Below, one piece after another: positions 1 to 11,917 of a DNA stretch of 64,000 bases. The position numbers and the translations under genes are program-made. The notes beneath the pieces were generated by a model, which was given only the letters and a program-made list of their open reading frames with translations, did not search any database and was not told the DNA's origin. Every line of letters begins with the position of its first letter. Within the stretch, counting starts at the first letter, position 1. Source of the DNA: Populus alba (taxonomy: Eukaryota > Streptophyta > Magnoliopsida > Malpighiales > Salicaceae); the NCBI RefSeq assembly GCF_005239225.2, contig NC_133297.1:18464147-18528146 (forward strand), written 5' to 3'.

Positions 1-841
1 GGATGCAACACCTTTTTTAACTTGCCAATAAAGAAATCTTTTATGTTCTTTCTGTACCTGTGATTTAGTGGCAAGAAGCGACGGTGATAGTAAAAAAAAG
101 AAGCTTTACCTCTGTTTGCTAGCGTGAATGCCTTGTTGTTTTCCAAGCAGTATGGACATGCTAGTTTCCCATGCGTGCTCCAACCATAAAGCATTCCATA
201 AGCTGGAAAATCATTGATAGTCCACATCAAAGCTGCCATCATAAGGAAATTTGTTTCCTCGATATATCATAAGTCAGAGATCCGGAGGACAACAACGGTG
301 CCAACTCATCAATCAACGGTCAAAGACAAACATCTATATTCCAGCCCGGGCTGCTTGAACCGGGTATGATAGTAGATAAAAACATGAACTACGGCCTCAT
401 ACACATTCCCAGTGGAAAGTTATAAACTGTGAGTATGACCGGCCAACAAGAATAAGATGTAGCAAATGACCCGAATGGGTTGAATCTATCTATACACAAT
501 CTAAGACGCACGTTTCTTGATTCAGCTGAAAAGTAAGGATGCATACTATTAAAGAGTTTCCAAGCTTCGCCGTCAGAAGGATGCACCATCACTCCATCAA
601 CTGCATCATGTGCTTGGTGCCATGTCATGTGCTCAGCAGTCCTTGGTGACATGAAAAACCTCTGCAGTCTAGGTGTGATTGGGAAGTATCTAAGTTTTTT
701 ATATGCCACTCTGTAACGGGAATGCCCGCATGTCATTCACTCGGTCATCTCAGCATTTTCAAGGTAGTATAACATGCAAAAGTTAGGGGACATGTCAATT
801 TTTTGGTATCCTAAACCGAGGGGTTTCATCATGGACTTCGC
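1..841 (-). pseudogene. TNP2-like CACTA transposase fragment
   Basis: This part of a TNP2 transposase (the plant Transposase_21 family) would have encoded the enzyme that cuts CACTA ends. The clearest stretch is 389-736, which translates to a block containing the segments TAEHMTWHQAHDAVDGVMVHP and CIDRFNPFGSF, both typical of TNP2. The upstream piece (737-840) contains LGYQKIDMSPNFCMLYY. Both are present, with a few substitutions, in the copy at 46341-48626. The fragment is cut at the right by an LTR junction near 841 and at the left by the window edge. It has a CAG glutamine codon where the copy at 47787 has TAG, so it is less decayed at that site. It is not functional as it stands. Confidence 0.85.
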
Positions 842-1943
842 AACAACTTTTTTTTCTTCCTTCACCAGCAACCGACGTTGGCCATCATTCCTTCCACCGA
901 AGCTTGCTGAGCCACCAGCAGAGCCTCCTCGTCGCAGCCAAGCTTCCACCGCAGGTCAACCTCCTTCCCCTTCCCTTTCTTCTTCTTCTTCTTCCTCGGT
1001 GGTCTCCACTGTTCACGTGAACAGTGGAGAATAATCCACTGTTATTTATTTTTTTAAAACAAAAAAACTTTAATTCCAAAAAATCTTTTCTAAAAAATTG
1101 GTGATTTTCTCGTGTATTTTTCTATCTATTTTGTGTAATATTGGTTTGTATTTTTATACCGTAAAGATACAAATCCGGTATTAAAATACCTGGTTTTCGT
1201 CAAAACATTGCAAAAAAAATTATAAAACCAAAAAAATATATTTTGTTTTCATGCATACGCCCAAGTCTCTCAAAGATATATATATAAAAAAAATCATCAC
1301 ATCGTATTTTCCTACAACAAAAAAATCATATTGTTTTTTAAGCATAAAACAAAAAAATTCAAAAAAAGGTTTTAGCATGCACTTTGGCTTTAATAACAAG
1401 TCTGTTAGAATGGGATTATGAATATATTTTTGTCTTCTTTTAGTATGAGAACTTGGCCAATATTTCAAAAATTATAAAAATATATTTTTGTCTTCTTTTA
1501 GTATTTGGGATTATAAATTTATACATAAAACGTATTCCAGATATAAAAAATATAGTTTTCATATAGATGTTAGAATGGTTAGGTTTTTACCCGATAAGAT
1601 AAGGACCTCCTTACTGAGGAGGATTTTTCTTGAACTATAGACAGACCAATAACTAGAAATATAATAACACCATGGTTTTTTATCAGACAATCAAACAATG
1701 CAACTTACCTTAGGGAAGGTGTATTTGGGGTGCTAATACCTTCCCTTTACACAATCAGTGCCCGTACTTGATCTTTGAGACCAGTCAGGGTTCCTAGTGA
1801 CCAAAATACTATGTGGCGACTCCCATTCCATTTTCCACCAATAAAAGACAAGAATTTCTTGTCTCCCCATATTTTCCAGATAGATACATACATTTTTAGA
1901 TTTAAAGTGGAACATTTCGCCGCGACGTCGTACACGTGCGACA
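842..1943 (+). repeat. Truncated LTR (family A), 3' half only
   Basis: The sequence aligns along its length with the reverse complement of about 58003-58990 and, near its right end, with 22880-23085. Shared landmarks include the block around 1725-1830 (a GGTTCCTAGTGACCA motif followed by GGCGACTCC) and the right end GTGCGACA at 1936-1943. It lacks the first half of the family-A LTR. The base after the right end begins CATAT, but no matching left duplication survives, which fits a solo LTR that later lost its left half together with flanking CACTA sequence. Confidence 0.75.
1004..1029. repeat. Perfect 26-bp palindrome
   Basis: The half-site CTCCACTGTTCAC is followed immediately by its exact reverse complement. 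The centre is CACGTG, the plant G-box core. It lies within the family-A LTR fragment. The equivalent place in the 58003-60281 copy (near 58868-58885) keeps only one arm, so the palindrome is specific to this copy. Confidence 0.9.
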
Positions 1944-2662
1944 CATATACTACAAGTTTGTTTGAGAAATGACAATAAAACATGTACATCTACTAACAAA
2001 ATACATATACTAAAAAAACAATAAAATTGACATTTAAATGTTAAAATTTAAAAATATAGAATTACTTACAAAAAATGATAAAATCCGTCGGTAAATCAGA
2101 ACACGGATGTTGTGACCACAAAACTTTAAGAAATATAACTTGTTGTGCTGAGATGAGGGAGATTTTTATTTGGGGGGGAGGGGGGCTGGTTGTTTGCAGA
2201 TGGGGAGAGTTGGGATGAGGAAGAAGAAGGAGAAATAATGGAGGAGAGGAGAGGTAGAGAGGGCATATAATAACTTTTTTTGACGGTTTCACCGACGGAC
2301 TTATTCCGTCGGTGAGTTTGTCGGATATTCTGATGGAAAAATTGACACGTCACCGTACGGATCTGCCATTTTGAATCCCTTGGTAATTCCATCGGCATTT
2401 TAAATGGTGAACCAGTCACATCATTGTACGGAGCTGCCATTTTGAATCCCTTAGTGATTCCATTGGGAAAAATCACCAGCAAAAACCACCACGCCAGCAA
2501 ACCGCCTTTTTTTTAAATTCTTAACTTTCTGTCCATAATTCCATCAGTAACTATCGATGGACAAATTCTGTCGGTAGTTACTGACTTCATTACGGATGGA
2601 AAAAGTTTCGTCGGTAAGTTCAACCTCAAATTACCGACAGAAATATTTCGTCGGTAAATCCA
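1944..2662 (-). repeat. CACTA copy 1, 5' subterminal region
   Basis: This 720-base stretch has no gene. The left part (1944-2270) is AT-rich followed by a purine-rich GGGGGGAGGGGGG tract. The right part (2290-2662) has repeated TCCGTCGG / ACCGACGG words in both orientations, the expected transposase-binding subterminal repeats of CACTA elements. Near-identical sequence occurs at 26831-27600 and 49020-49800. Confidence 0.8.
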
Positions 2663-5600
2663 TGCAATGTGCTTGTCATGCTATGCCTTGGTTCTTTCCT
2701 TGTATATCTTGGCATCATAGGACTCATTGTGAATTTCATCCATCTCGTTAAGTTGCAGGATTCTTTTCTCACCTGCAACCTGCAGATCAATGTTCAGTTG
2801 TTTCATTGCCCAATATGCCTTATGCTCTAATTCAACAAGAAGATGGCATACTTTCCCAAAAACTAGTTGATACAAACACATTCCCAATGTTGTTTTAAAT
2901 GTTTTCCTATACACCCATAATGCATCATCTAGCTTTCTTGCCCAATCTTTTCGAGAGTTATTGACTGTCTTTTCTAGAATCTGCTTCACCTCTCTATTTG
3001 ACACCTTTGTCTGGTCATTTGTTTAAGGGTTATAAGCCAATGCTCTCTTATGTTTGACTCCATATTTAGACAGAAGTGCTTCAAACTGCTTGTTACAAAA
3101 GTGAGTTCCTTCATCACTGATGATTGCTCTAGGAGTGCCAAATCTGGTAAAGATGTTTTTTTTTTTTTGTAATAATTAAACACCACTTTACCATCATTTG
3201 TAGGTGTTGCAACTACCTCTATCTATTTTGATACATAATCCACTACTAAGAGTATGTATTTATTATTGTAGGATGAAGAAAAAGGTCCCATGAAATCAAT
3301 GCCCCATATGTCAAATAATTCAACTTCTAAGATATTCTGGAGTGGCATTTCATTTCATCGAGATTTATTCCCAGTATGTTGACATTTATCACAAGCAGTA
3401 ACAAAAGCGTAAGCATCTTTAAACATAGTGGGCCAATAAAAACCAGATTGTAGAATTTTTGCTGCAGTGCGTTGTGCTCCAAAGTGCCCTCCAAATTCAA
3501 GGGTGTGGTCGTGCTTCAATATGTTTGTCATTTCTTCTTCTTCCAAAACACATCTCCTGATAACTTGATATGGGCAATGCCAATAAAGTATCGGCACTTC
3601 CCAGAAATAGTGTTTGACCTCAACAAATTTTTTTTTCTTTTGTTGGTAAGAAAAATATGGCGAGATGATCTTACCTGCAAGAAAATTGACATAATCTACA
3701 TACCAAGGAATGAAACTATTAATGAAAATTGCTAAGATTCTTTCATCAGGAAAGCTTTCATTTATAACCATGAATTTAGGCTCCAATTGCTTTGTCAATT
3801 CCAACTGTTAAAGATGATCAACCACCACATTCTCTGTCCTTTTTTTATCTTTAATTTCTACATCAAATTCTTGTAGTAAAAGGATCCAACGGATAAGTCT
3901 AAGCTTGGCATCTTTCTTGGACACTAGGTGTCTATTTGCAGCATGATCAGTATACACCAGCACCTTGTTTCCCATCAGATAAGGCTGAAACTTATCAAAG
4001 GCATATACCACAACAAGCAACTCTTTTTCAGTCGTGACATAATTGAGCTAAGTGTTATTGAGTGTTCTGCTGGCATAATATATGGTGTGAAACACATTAT
4101 TTTTCCGCTTCCCCAGCACTTCTCCAATTGCATTATCACTTGCATCACACATCAACTTAAATGGTTTCTCCCAATCCGGTGCAATTATAATATGAGCTGT
4201 CACTAACTTCTCTTTCAATAGCATAAAGGTTGTCTTGCATACTTCATCAAACTAAAACTTCATGTCTTTTATCAGCAGATTGCATAGTGGTTTTGATATT
4301 TTAGAAAAGTCTTTGATGAACCTCCTATAAAATCCTGCATGTCCAAGGAAACTCTTAACACCCTTTACTGTAGTTGGTTGCAAAAGCTTGTCTATTGTCT
4401 TAATTTTAACTCTGTCTACCTCTATTTCTTTTTCTAAAATTCGGTGCCCCAACACTATATCTTCCTTTACCATGAAGTGACATTTTTCCCAATTCAATAT
4501 CAAGTTAGTCTTTTCACAACGCTCCAAAACCAAAGCCAACTTTGCAAGGCAGTCATCGAAAGAAGTTCCAAATACAGAAAAGTCATCCATAAAGACCTCA
4601 ATAATACTGTATCTGAAAAAATAGCCATCATGCTCCTTTGAAAGGTGGCATGTGCATTGCACAACCCAAATGGTATTCTTTTGAAAGCAAAAGTACTGTA
4701 AGGGCAGGTGAAAGTGGTCTTCTCTTGGTCCTCTAGCGCGATGACTATTTGATTGTATCCTGAATAACCATATAGAAAACAATAGTATTCATGCTCGTTC
4801 AGCCTATCCAACATTGGATCAATGAATGGTAAGGGAAAGTGATCTTTGTGAGTTGTTTTGTTAAGATTTTAGTTTTCTATACAAATCCTCCATCCAGTTA
4901 CCATTTGAGTAGGTATCAGTTTGTTATATGCATCTCTTACTATTGTCATTCCTCCTTTCTTTGGAACAACTTGAACTGGGTTGACCCATGAGCTATCAGA
5001 GATTGGATAAATAACACCAGCATCTAACCATTTTAGAACTTCTTTCTGGACTACCTCTTTCATTGTCGGGTTAAGCCTTTTTTGATGTTCTACTATCAGC
5101 TTGACTTCATCTTTTAACAGAATTTTATGCATGCAAATAGAAGTACTGATGCCTTTGATATGTGCCAATACCCACCTGAGAGCTGCTTTATGTTTTCTCA
5201 GCACCTTAATAATTTTTCTTCCTCTATTTTGGAAAGCTTTGCAGAGACTATCACAGGATAAGTGAAAGCTTCTCTAAGATATGCATATCGAAGGTACTCT
5301 GGTAGAGGTTGCAATTCCAAAATCGGTGCTTGTTCACTGGTTGATTTTACTTTTGGTGGTGCTTGTCCCAAATCTTCAAAGTACCTTCTGCAGTTAGATA
5401 AGAGTCCATCCAACATGTATATTCGACTATCTCAGCATCCTCCTCCAGTACATTATTTACCAGACATGCTTCCAACGAGTCACTTGGATGCTTGACTTTC
5501 TCACTAATTAAGGAGTCTACCACTTGAATGTTGAAGCAACTCTCTTCCATATCTGGATGTTTGATGGCTTTGAACACATTGAAGTATGATGAAGTCTGCT

Positions 5601-6052
5601 GGAAAGATGAACTTGCCCACTTTACCCAAGACATCTTCAATTATTCCTCTTGGATGCTTTAGTGACCGGTTAGCCAGTTGCAGTGTTACTGTGGTTGGCC
5701 TTGCTTCACCTAAACCAAGTTTCTTTAAAATAGATAAAGGCATGATATTAATACTTACACCTAAATTGCATAGAGCTTTTTCAAATATAGAATTTTCAAT
5801 GGAACATGGTATAGTAAAACTCCCTATATCCTTAAGTTTAGGAGGCAATTTCTTCTGCAAAATAGCACTACATTCCTCAGTGAGAGCAACAATCTCATAT
5901 TCCTCTAGCTTTCTTTTGTTTAATAGGATGTCCTTCAGTAATTTCACATAGCTTGGCATTTGTTCAAGAACATCTACAAAAGGAATGTTAATCTGTAGTT
6001 TTTTAAACATATCAAGGAATTTAGAAAATTGCTTATCAAGCTTATTCTTCAT
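2663..6052 (-). pseudogene. Athila-like pol remnant (protease, RT, RNase H, integrase)
   Basis: Protease region 6052-5504: the usual catalytic aspartate context DLGAS reads NLGVS (in ALCNLGVSINIMPLS), so the active-site Asp is Asn. Reverse transcriptase 5204-4252: the catalytic box reads VFMDDFSVFG and is followed by SFLGHAGFYRRFIKDFS, but the frame changes at about 4800 and 4870. RNase H 4250-3808 contains [11 protein letters not shown]. Integrase 3804-2663 keeps the zinc-binding His-His-Cys-Cys segment (GGHFGAQRTAAK, then CDKCQ). The DDE core has broken frames, and it ends near KERTKA followed by a TAG where tryptophan is usual. An 8-T run at 3152-3167 lies in another frame break. It is plainly dead and probably old, because lesions occur in every domain. 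Confidence 0.85.
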
Positions 6053-6059
6053 GAGTCGC

Positions 6060-7565
6060 TGAGGAAATGGAATTCTTGGTACATTTCTTTTGTTGGTTCT
6101 ATCAGAGCGTCAAATGTTTTCATGCTCTGAAGTGGTTTGGCCACTTGCTCCTCCTCTTCTTTGCTTGCACTCTTGTTTCCAGCAGTCTACTCTGCTTCTT
6201 TTCCACTTCTTAAGGTTATGGCCTTGCATTGCTCCTTATGATTAATTTCAGTTATGCTTGGTAGATTTCCTTGTTGTCTACCCATTAGCATATTGGCTAG
6301 CTGACCAACTTAAACCTCTAAATTTTCAATTGTAGCTGCTTGGTTCTGCATATTAGTATTCGTTTCAGTCATGAATCTGCTAGTGTTGTTTGCTAATTGT
6401 GTCATAGCTTCTTCAAGTGTTGATTTCTCTTTCATGCGCTCACTTGAGGATGGAATGGTTGGATTCTTCATGACAGTTTGATTGTTTCATGAAAAATTAG
6501 GATGATTTCTTCAGCCGGGATTATATGTTGCACTGTAAGGGTTGTTATGCTAGTTGTAATTTGACATAAAATAAGCATGCTCTACTTGAGACAAAGGGTT
6601 CCCAACTTAACACTCTTCACTTGGATGGTTTCCATGGCAGAAATTACATGTTGTATGGATGACATTTGTTGTTAGTTGAGTGGCTTTTAGTTGTTGAGTA
6701 AGCAAATGGACTTGAGATGTTAATGTCGTGATAGCATAAATTTCATGCACCCCAATAGTCTTCTTCTGTATATTTTTTTCATTATATGAATGAGTGAAAA
6801 CGTGCTTTCGTTGTTGTGGAATAAGAAGCCTTCATATCTTAATACATGTATTTAATTTATTCGGAGCTATTAGAGCAGGATCCACTTTTCAAGGAATATG
6901 ATGGCCATTGGTAATTGTTCATGGCCATTTCTTCCAATAAGCTGTAAGCATCATCCTGTGAATTACTTATAAAAGCTCCTGTTGAAGCTACATCGATTAG
7001 TGTTCTTGTGGAGGTTTGCTAATCCATTGTAGAAATTTTGCGCTTGTATCTACTTTGGAAGTCCATGGTAAGGGCACCACCTAAGAAAATCCATATATCA
7101 CTCTCATGCCTCATACAGTGGTTCACTCTCAAGTTGGGTGAATTTTGAGATGTCAATACAAATCTTTGTTGTCTTAGCTGGTGGAAAAAATTTAGCAAGG
7201 AATTTATGAGCTAAATCTTTCCAACTGATGACTGAGTCTGCAGGCATGGAGTTTAACCAGTTCGTCACTCTATCTCGTAGAGAAAAAGGAAACAATTTGA
7301 GGTGAATGGCATCATCAATAACGTCATTATGCTTAAATGTGTAACAGATTTCCAAGAAACTTGCAATATAGGCATTAGGATCATCACTCGACAACCCATA
7401 AAACTGAATTGAAGTCTGAATCATCTATAATATTGCTGGTTTGATCTCAAAATTATTGGCCTCAATCCTTGGTTACCTGATAACATAATGGATTCTTGTT
7501 ACTTGTGAGAGAGCAAAATCTTTAAATGCCAGTGTGTGTTGCTCAGGATTTTCATTGTTTGCCAT
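6060..7565 (-). pseudogene. Athila-like gag remnant
   Basis: A start codon at 7563-7565 opens MANNENPEQH. The best-preserved piece is 7424-7104, with LFPFSLRDRVTNWLNSMP and DLAHKFLAKFFPPAKT, which is the retrotransposon gag capsid-like domain. Further down, segments resembling VGQLANMLMGRQQGNLPS (near 6300) precede the protease, as in Athila. Several in-frame stops, for example between 7565 and 7424, prevent a full Gag product. The 6060-7100 stretch is mostly broken frames of the same protein. Confidence 0.75.
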
Positions 7566-7767
7566 GATGTTTGAGTTGTTCTGAGTCCCTCACATTTTCT
7601 TTCTTAATTCCTTTGCAGTTCTCTCAATCTCAGGATTATAAGGCAGCAACGGCTAATTTTTATTGCTTCTCATGCACTAGACAAACACCTAAAAATCTAA
7701 AGGCAAAAAGTAATCAAATTAGATCAAATTTAACTCATATTAATATTATTAGTGATTTTATCTTAAA

Positions 7768-7785
7768 TCCCCGACAACAGCGCCA
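7768..7785 (-). promoter_or_regulatory. Primer-binding site, tRNA-Asp type
   Basis: On the minus strand these 18 bases read TGGCGCTGTTGTCGGGGA, close to the complement of the plant tRNA-Asp 3' end used by Athila/Tat elements (usual form TGGCGCCGTTGCCGGGGA). It lies six bases inside the LTR end at 7792, as expected. Confidence 0.75.
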
Positions 7786-7791
7786 AATGCT

Positions 7792-8732
7792 TGTTGATTA
7801 ATTTTGTAAGTGCAAGAATCGTAACAAATAATAAAATGATGAGTAGAGTATCATCCCATGAGGATTTGTAAAAATTACTACTAATTACCAAAATCGTTTA
7901 TATTATGATCTATTTGAGGAATCGAATGAGATAGTTTACGAAACAATAATTAATGATTCAAAACAAACAACCAACTAATTAAATATTATTGAATTCAATT
8001 CTATTGATTCTAGGATTTCTGACTTCCTGTAGCTATTTCCATGTGAACTTTCTTAATTGAATTAATTATTCCTAGCATTGATAATCAGGTTTTTCTAATT
8101 TAAACACTAATCTCTCTCAAGTATCAATGAATTATTTCGACAATCAAACTTCATATACTCTACGAAATTTCTGAACTTGTCTAAATTTATTAAGTACCAT
8201 AAAACCTTTAAAGATTACAAAAGTTCCTAGGATATCTTTATCTTATAGATTTCTTAAGGTATTTCAAACACTGTCTAAAATAATTATCACTTCTCAATCT
8301 CAAATTGAATCCCAAATCATGCAAATGTTGGCCAAACATACATAAGCATTAAACATATAATGAAATACTCAACAACAAATGTATTAATTCAACCAAAGAA
8401 ATTGTTCACATATTCATAGTAAGGTTACATCAAAAATCCTAGAACAAAAGTCTACTCCATAGTTAAATTAAAGAGAAACAAACTTGATACAATGAACATC
8501 ACTTAAAAGTAGAGAATTGCAGAAGAATAGCTAGGTGTCTTCCAATCTGCTTTGATTTTCAACTCCCTTTTTTTCTTTGTTTTTGTCTCCACTTTTTGTG
8601 TCACCTCCTCTCTTCATCTTTTTTATTTGTATTGTAAGGTCTCTCCCAGTCTCTCTGTTACCCTAGCTAACCCCCCCTTCATGTCTTTTATATTCTAGCC
8701 TTTTTACCCCCCGATGGGATGAAGAAAATTTC
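7792..8732 (-). repeat. Athila 5' LTR, partial
   Basis: The LTR boundary is the plus-strand TGTTGATTAATTTTG, just beyond the primer-binding site. The 940 bases are AT-rich with no open frame. The pyrimidine-rich stretch at 8560-8690 is probably the leader side. The right boundary at 8732 is set by the start of the next LTR, so this LTR is probably cut by that insertion. Confidence 0.6.
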
Positions 8733-9364
8733 TGTAACAACCCGGCTTTCCAAGCCCAACACAACAGTAAATTTTTTTTTTTTTTTTTTTTATTTTTTTT
8801 ATGCATTCAATCCACATGGTGCCGGCAATCAATGAATCTAAATCCTCACATCATCGAAATACAATCCATACAATCAACATTTCATTTCAAAGTGAATCTT
8901 ACACAAACACGTAATATTAAGGTTGCTTGATTTGAAGTTCATATTAAAATATATACATAGACATGAGTTTACAGTCTTCTCCTACTAATAGTCATCACAA
9001 TTTTAAACAAAAAGGATCTAATAAAAGTTATACATTCAGTACATTGATCCATACAAAATACATTGTGATTTAAGATACATCTACATAATTCCTTGCAAAA
9101 TAGGTTCCCGTGTATCGGGTTTCCTAGACATCTCGTTGGTGTGAAGTCCCTGCAGCAGTACAAACATTTAAGAGAATGCAAATATTTAATAATAATAAGA
9201 ATGGTAACTCACGGTTTGGCAATTAAATAAAACATTAACAATTATAATTTCTTCATGTATTTGCTACAACAACTAGTAGTACATATAGATACACAAGTTT
9301 TCGGATGCCATTCGCCAAAACTACTCATTCATTTGTGTCGGCCATCCATGGTGAAAACTGCGTT

Positions 9365-9680
9365 GCTGCCGATCAAGGAATCGGCAGCGAAAACTGTGTT
9401 GCTGCCGGTCCAGAATCGGCAGCGGAATCTGCGTCGCTGCCGATTTCTGTATCGGCAGCGGAATCTGGGTCGCTGCCGATCCAGAATCGGCAGCGGAAAT
9501 CTGCGTCGCTGCCGATCCAGAATCGGCAGCGGAAATCTGCGTCGCTGCCGATCCAGAATCGGCAGCGGAATCTGCGTCGCTGCCGATCCAGAATCGGCAG
9601 CGGAAATCTGCGTCGCTGCCGATCCAGAATCGGCAGCGAAATCTGTGTCGCTGCCGATCCTGGATCGGCAGCGAAGGCAG
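9365..9680. repeat. 35-36-bp tandem array of alternating inverted words
   Basis: About nine units. The 10-base word ATCGGCAGCG and its reverse complement CGCTGCCGAT alternate along the array, separated by short spacers such as CCAGA or GAAATCTGCGT. Each unit can fold as a stem of 8-10 pairs on either strand. A unit of 36 is a multiple of three and stop-free, which creates open frames on both strands. Confidence 0.9.
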
Positions 9681-9689
9681 CGAAGTCAC

Positions 9690-9995
9690 TCTTTTATCCC
9701 GGCCATCCATCCGTTTGGATGCCATTAGCCGAAGCTAATCAGTCCTTCATCCCGGCCATCCATTCGGACGCCATTAGCCAAAGCTAATCATTCTTTGTCC
9801 CGGCCATCCGTTTGGATGCCATTAGCCGAAGCTAATCACTCCTTTGTCCCGGCCATCCTTTCGGATGCCATTAGCCGAAGCTAATCATTCTTTGTCCCGG
9901 CCATCCCTTCGGACGCCATTAGCCGAAGCTAATCACTCTTTTGTCCCGGCCATCCATTCGGATGCCATTAGCCGAAGCTAATCAATCTTTAATCA
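9690..9995. repeat. 48-50-bp tandem array with ATTAGC-CGAA-GCTAAT hairpin
   Basis: Six units, with the word GCCATTAGCCGAAGCTAATC starting near 9721, 9771, 9818, 9867, 9915 and 9964. Each unit has a 6-bp stem ATTAGC/GCTAAT with a CGAA loop (CAAA in one unit), and usually a second short stem ATCC/GGAT just before it. The same motif forms the arrays at 40440-41275 and 63835-63970. Confidence 0.9.
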
Positions 9996-10335
9996 ACATT
10001 TAAGCGTTCAACAATCTAATATCGGTTCTAACAATATGATAGTACTCAAGTTAAAATATTTCAAGATTCAACGTAAGAAAAAGGAAGGTGCAAGTCACCT
10101 ACCTGCTCCACCTGTGGGTCGATCCTGTCTTGATGATGGTCCAATCCCGACCGCACCACCTAAGACATCAATGGTCACAAATCAGCACAGTTGTATTTAT
10201 TTTATTTTTGAATCATACTCATCATCACACTTATTTCAAGAGTTCATATGTTCACATTCAAGTGTTCCATATTTTACACCATCATAACATGAGATTGTTA
10301 CTAGCATTTAAGTCATTCCTGCCTAGGAGGCTTAT

Positions 10336-10930
10336 TGTAGGAATTCGGCAGCGAGAACTGGTTCGCTGCGGGCTGCCAGTTCGGCAGCGACAACTGTTTC
10401 GCTGGCGGCAGCCAGTTCGGCAGCGAAAATTGCATCGCTGTTGGTGCCCCAGTTTCGCTGCACAACGCACACTCGGCAGCGAATATCAATTCGCTGCAGG
10501 AAGTTCAGTCGCGGTAGCGAAACATAATTTCGCTGCGCAACACACAAATCGGCAGCGAATATCAATTCGCTGCAGGAGGTTCAGTTGCGGCAGCGAAACA
10601 GAATTTCGCTGCGCAACACACAAATCGGCAGCGAATATCAATTCGCTGCAGGAGGTTCCGTTGCGGCAGCGAAACAGAATTTCGCTGCGCAACACACAAA
10701 TCGGCAGCGAATATCAATTCGCTGCAGGAGGTTCAGTTGCGGCAGCGAAACAGAATTTCGCTGCGCAACACACAAATCGGCAGCGAATATCAATTCGCTG
10801 CAGGAGGTTCCGTTGCGGCAGCGAAACAGAATTTCGCTGCGCAACACACAAATCGGCAGCGAATATCAATTCGCTGCAGGAGGTTCCGTTGCGGCAGCGA
10901 AACAGAATTTCGCTGCGCAACACACAACTC
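10336..10930. repeat. 76-bp tandem array, two different hairpins per unit
   Basis: Units repeat at 10474, 10550, 10626, 10702, 10778 and 10854, with a degenerate start from 10336. Each unit contains CAGCGAAT-ATCA-ATTCGCTG (8-bp stem) and GCAGCGAAA-CAGAA-TTTCGCTGC (9-bp stem). The two hairpins differ at the loop-closing pairs on both arms at once. The last five units are nearly identical, so the expansion looks recent. Confidence 0.9.
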
Positions 10931-10964
10931 GGAACCATCAATTTCAACACATAGTTCTTCAACA

Positions 10965-11285
10965 AAAATTCCAGCAATAACATCACAGCAGAACACATTA
11001 AATTCCAGCAAGAACATCACAGCAGAACACATTAAATTCCAGCACTAACATCACAGCAGAACACATTAAATTCCAGCAAGAACATCATAGCAGAACACAT
11101 TAAATTCCAGCACTAACATCACAGCAGAACACATTAAATTCCAGCAAGAACATCACAGCAGAACACATTAATTGCAGCAACAATCATCACAACAAAACAC
11201 ATTAATTCCAGCAGCAACATCACAACAGAACACATTTAATTTCAGCACCAACATCACAGCAGAACACATTCATTCCAGCAGAACA
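10965..11285. repeat. 34-bp tandem array
   Basis: About nine units built on TTCCAGCAAGAACATCACAG followed by CAGAACACATTAAA. Unlike the neighbouring arrays it has no obvious inverted symmetry. It sits within the LTR between the 76-bp array and the promoter region. Confidence 0.85.
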
Positions 11286-11788
11286 CACACACATGCATGC
11301 TGGCCTACCCCATAGTTAAAGCCAGCTTCTACCATAATTGTTAGATGTTCTGAAATTGACTTTATTTCACTTCTGTTTGCTAGATCTCCTAGTTAATTTC
11401 AGTTTCCCCCATAGTTGGCTTAGGTCTTAGATCAATTTTTCTTAGGGTTTTTCTTCTTCATTTTCGTTTTTGATCTTAAGGGGGAGAGGAAAGGGAGTTC
11501 CATGACCCATACCTTCTGATTTTAACCAAGTTTGAGGAAGGTTTGACACTATTATTTTCTCTTCAGCTGCTGGTTCTCCTCCTTCTTCTTCCTCTCACGT
11601 TTTCCAGCTCTCTTTTTCCTCTCCTCTATGCAGCTGCCCACTCCTCTCTCAAGGTCTCATCTCTCCCTCACAAGCTCACAAGACACTCTACTAGTTTGAT
11701 TCACGTTTTTGATGTGAAAGGGGAAGGGAAGAATGACATGCAGCTGCTGGTTTGGGAAGAAGATGGGTCATTCTCTCTCCCCTCTTTG

Positions 11789-11796
11789 TATTTATA
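11789..11796 (-). promoter_or_regulatory. Candidate LTR TATA box
   Basis: On the minus strand the sequence reads ACTATAAATACAAAG, a good plant TATA box in the transcription direction of the element. The related LTR keeps the same context at 51536-51543, which supports function in the family. Confidence 0.6.
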
Positions 11797-11917
11797 GTAC
11801 CCATCAAATGAATTGGGTTGTTTGGGGGTGGGTTTAGGTGTGTCCTTATCCTTGTTTGGTTTATCTAAAACCAGTTTTACCCCTCCCTCCCAGCTGTGCG
11901 TCACTGTTGATTGAGAA

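Larger units (their letters stand above)
1..2662 (-). mobile_element. CACTA (En/Spm) element copy 1, partial, reading right to left
   Basis: This is the 5' part of a CACTA transposon whose other end lies outside the window. The left 840 bases match 47125-47990 of the fuller copy at 41350-49833. The right 700 bases match the 5' subterminal regions of both other copies (near 26831-27600 and 49014-49800), with many TCCGTCGGT/ACCGACGG words. The middle differs from the other copies: the transposase exon stops at about 841, a piece of LTR follows (842-1943), and the sequence resumes in the 5' untranslated region. The terminal CACTA repeat is missing at the right, where the sequence breaks off at about 2662 directly against Athila integrase sequence. 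The element therefore sits in, or has recombined with, that Athila copy. Confidence 0.85.
2663..8732 (-). mobile_element. Athila-like Ty3/gypsy retrotransposon, degenerate and truncated
   Basis: Reading on the minus strand, the order is LTR end (7792-8732), primer-binding site (7768-7785), gag (about 7565-6060), then protease, reverse transcriptase, RNase H and integrase (6052-2663). The end of integrase and the 3' LTR are lost at the CACTA junction near 2662. The right end of the LTR is interrupted at 8732 by the start of another LTR. The clade is called from the tRNA-Asp-type primer site and from protease and gag wording typical of Athila elements. Every domain carries stops or frameshifts. 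Confidence 0.85.

Noticed and set aside
3472..3735. Plus-strand frames overlapping the Athila pol region
   Set aside because: Antisense shadows of the integrase and RT sequences, without recognisable domains.
2681..8732. Integrated pararetrovirus (caulimovirus-like) as source of the RT and RNase H
   Set aside because: Integrase, a tRNA-Asp primer site, an LTR and Athila-style gag/protease are present, and no movement protein is seen. This is an LTR retrotransposon.
9365..10930. CRISPR-like regularly spaced palindromic repeats
   Set aside because: The spacers repeat as well, the units are contiguous tandem copies, no cas genes occur, and the surroundings are plant retrotransposon LTR.
9255..10980. 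Long plus- and minus-strand open frames across the LTR arrays (up to about 290 codons)
   Set aside because: They are made of repeat units such as CVAADPESAAE or AANINSLQE and are open on both strands because the units lack stops. No domain is present and they vary with copy number.
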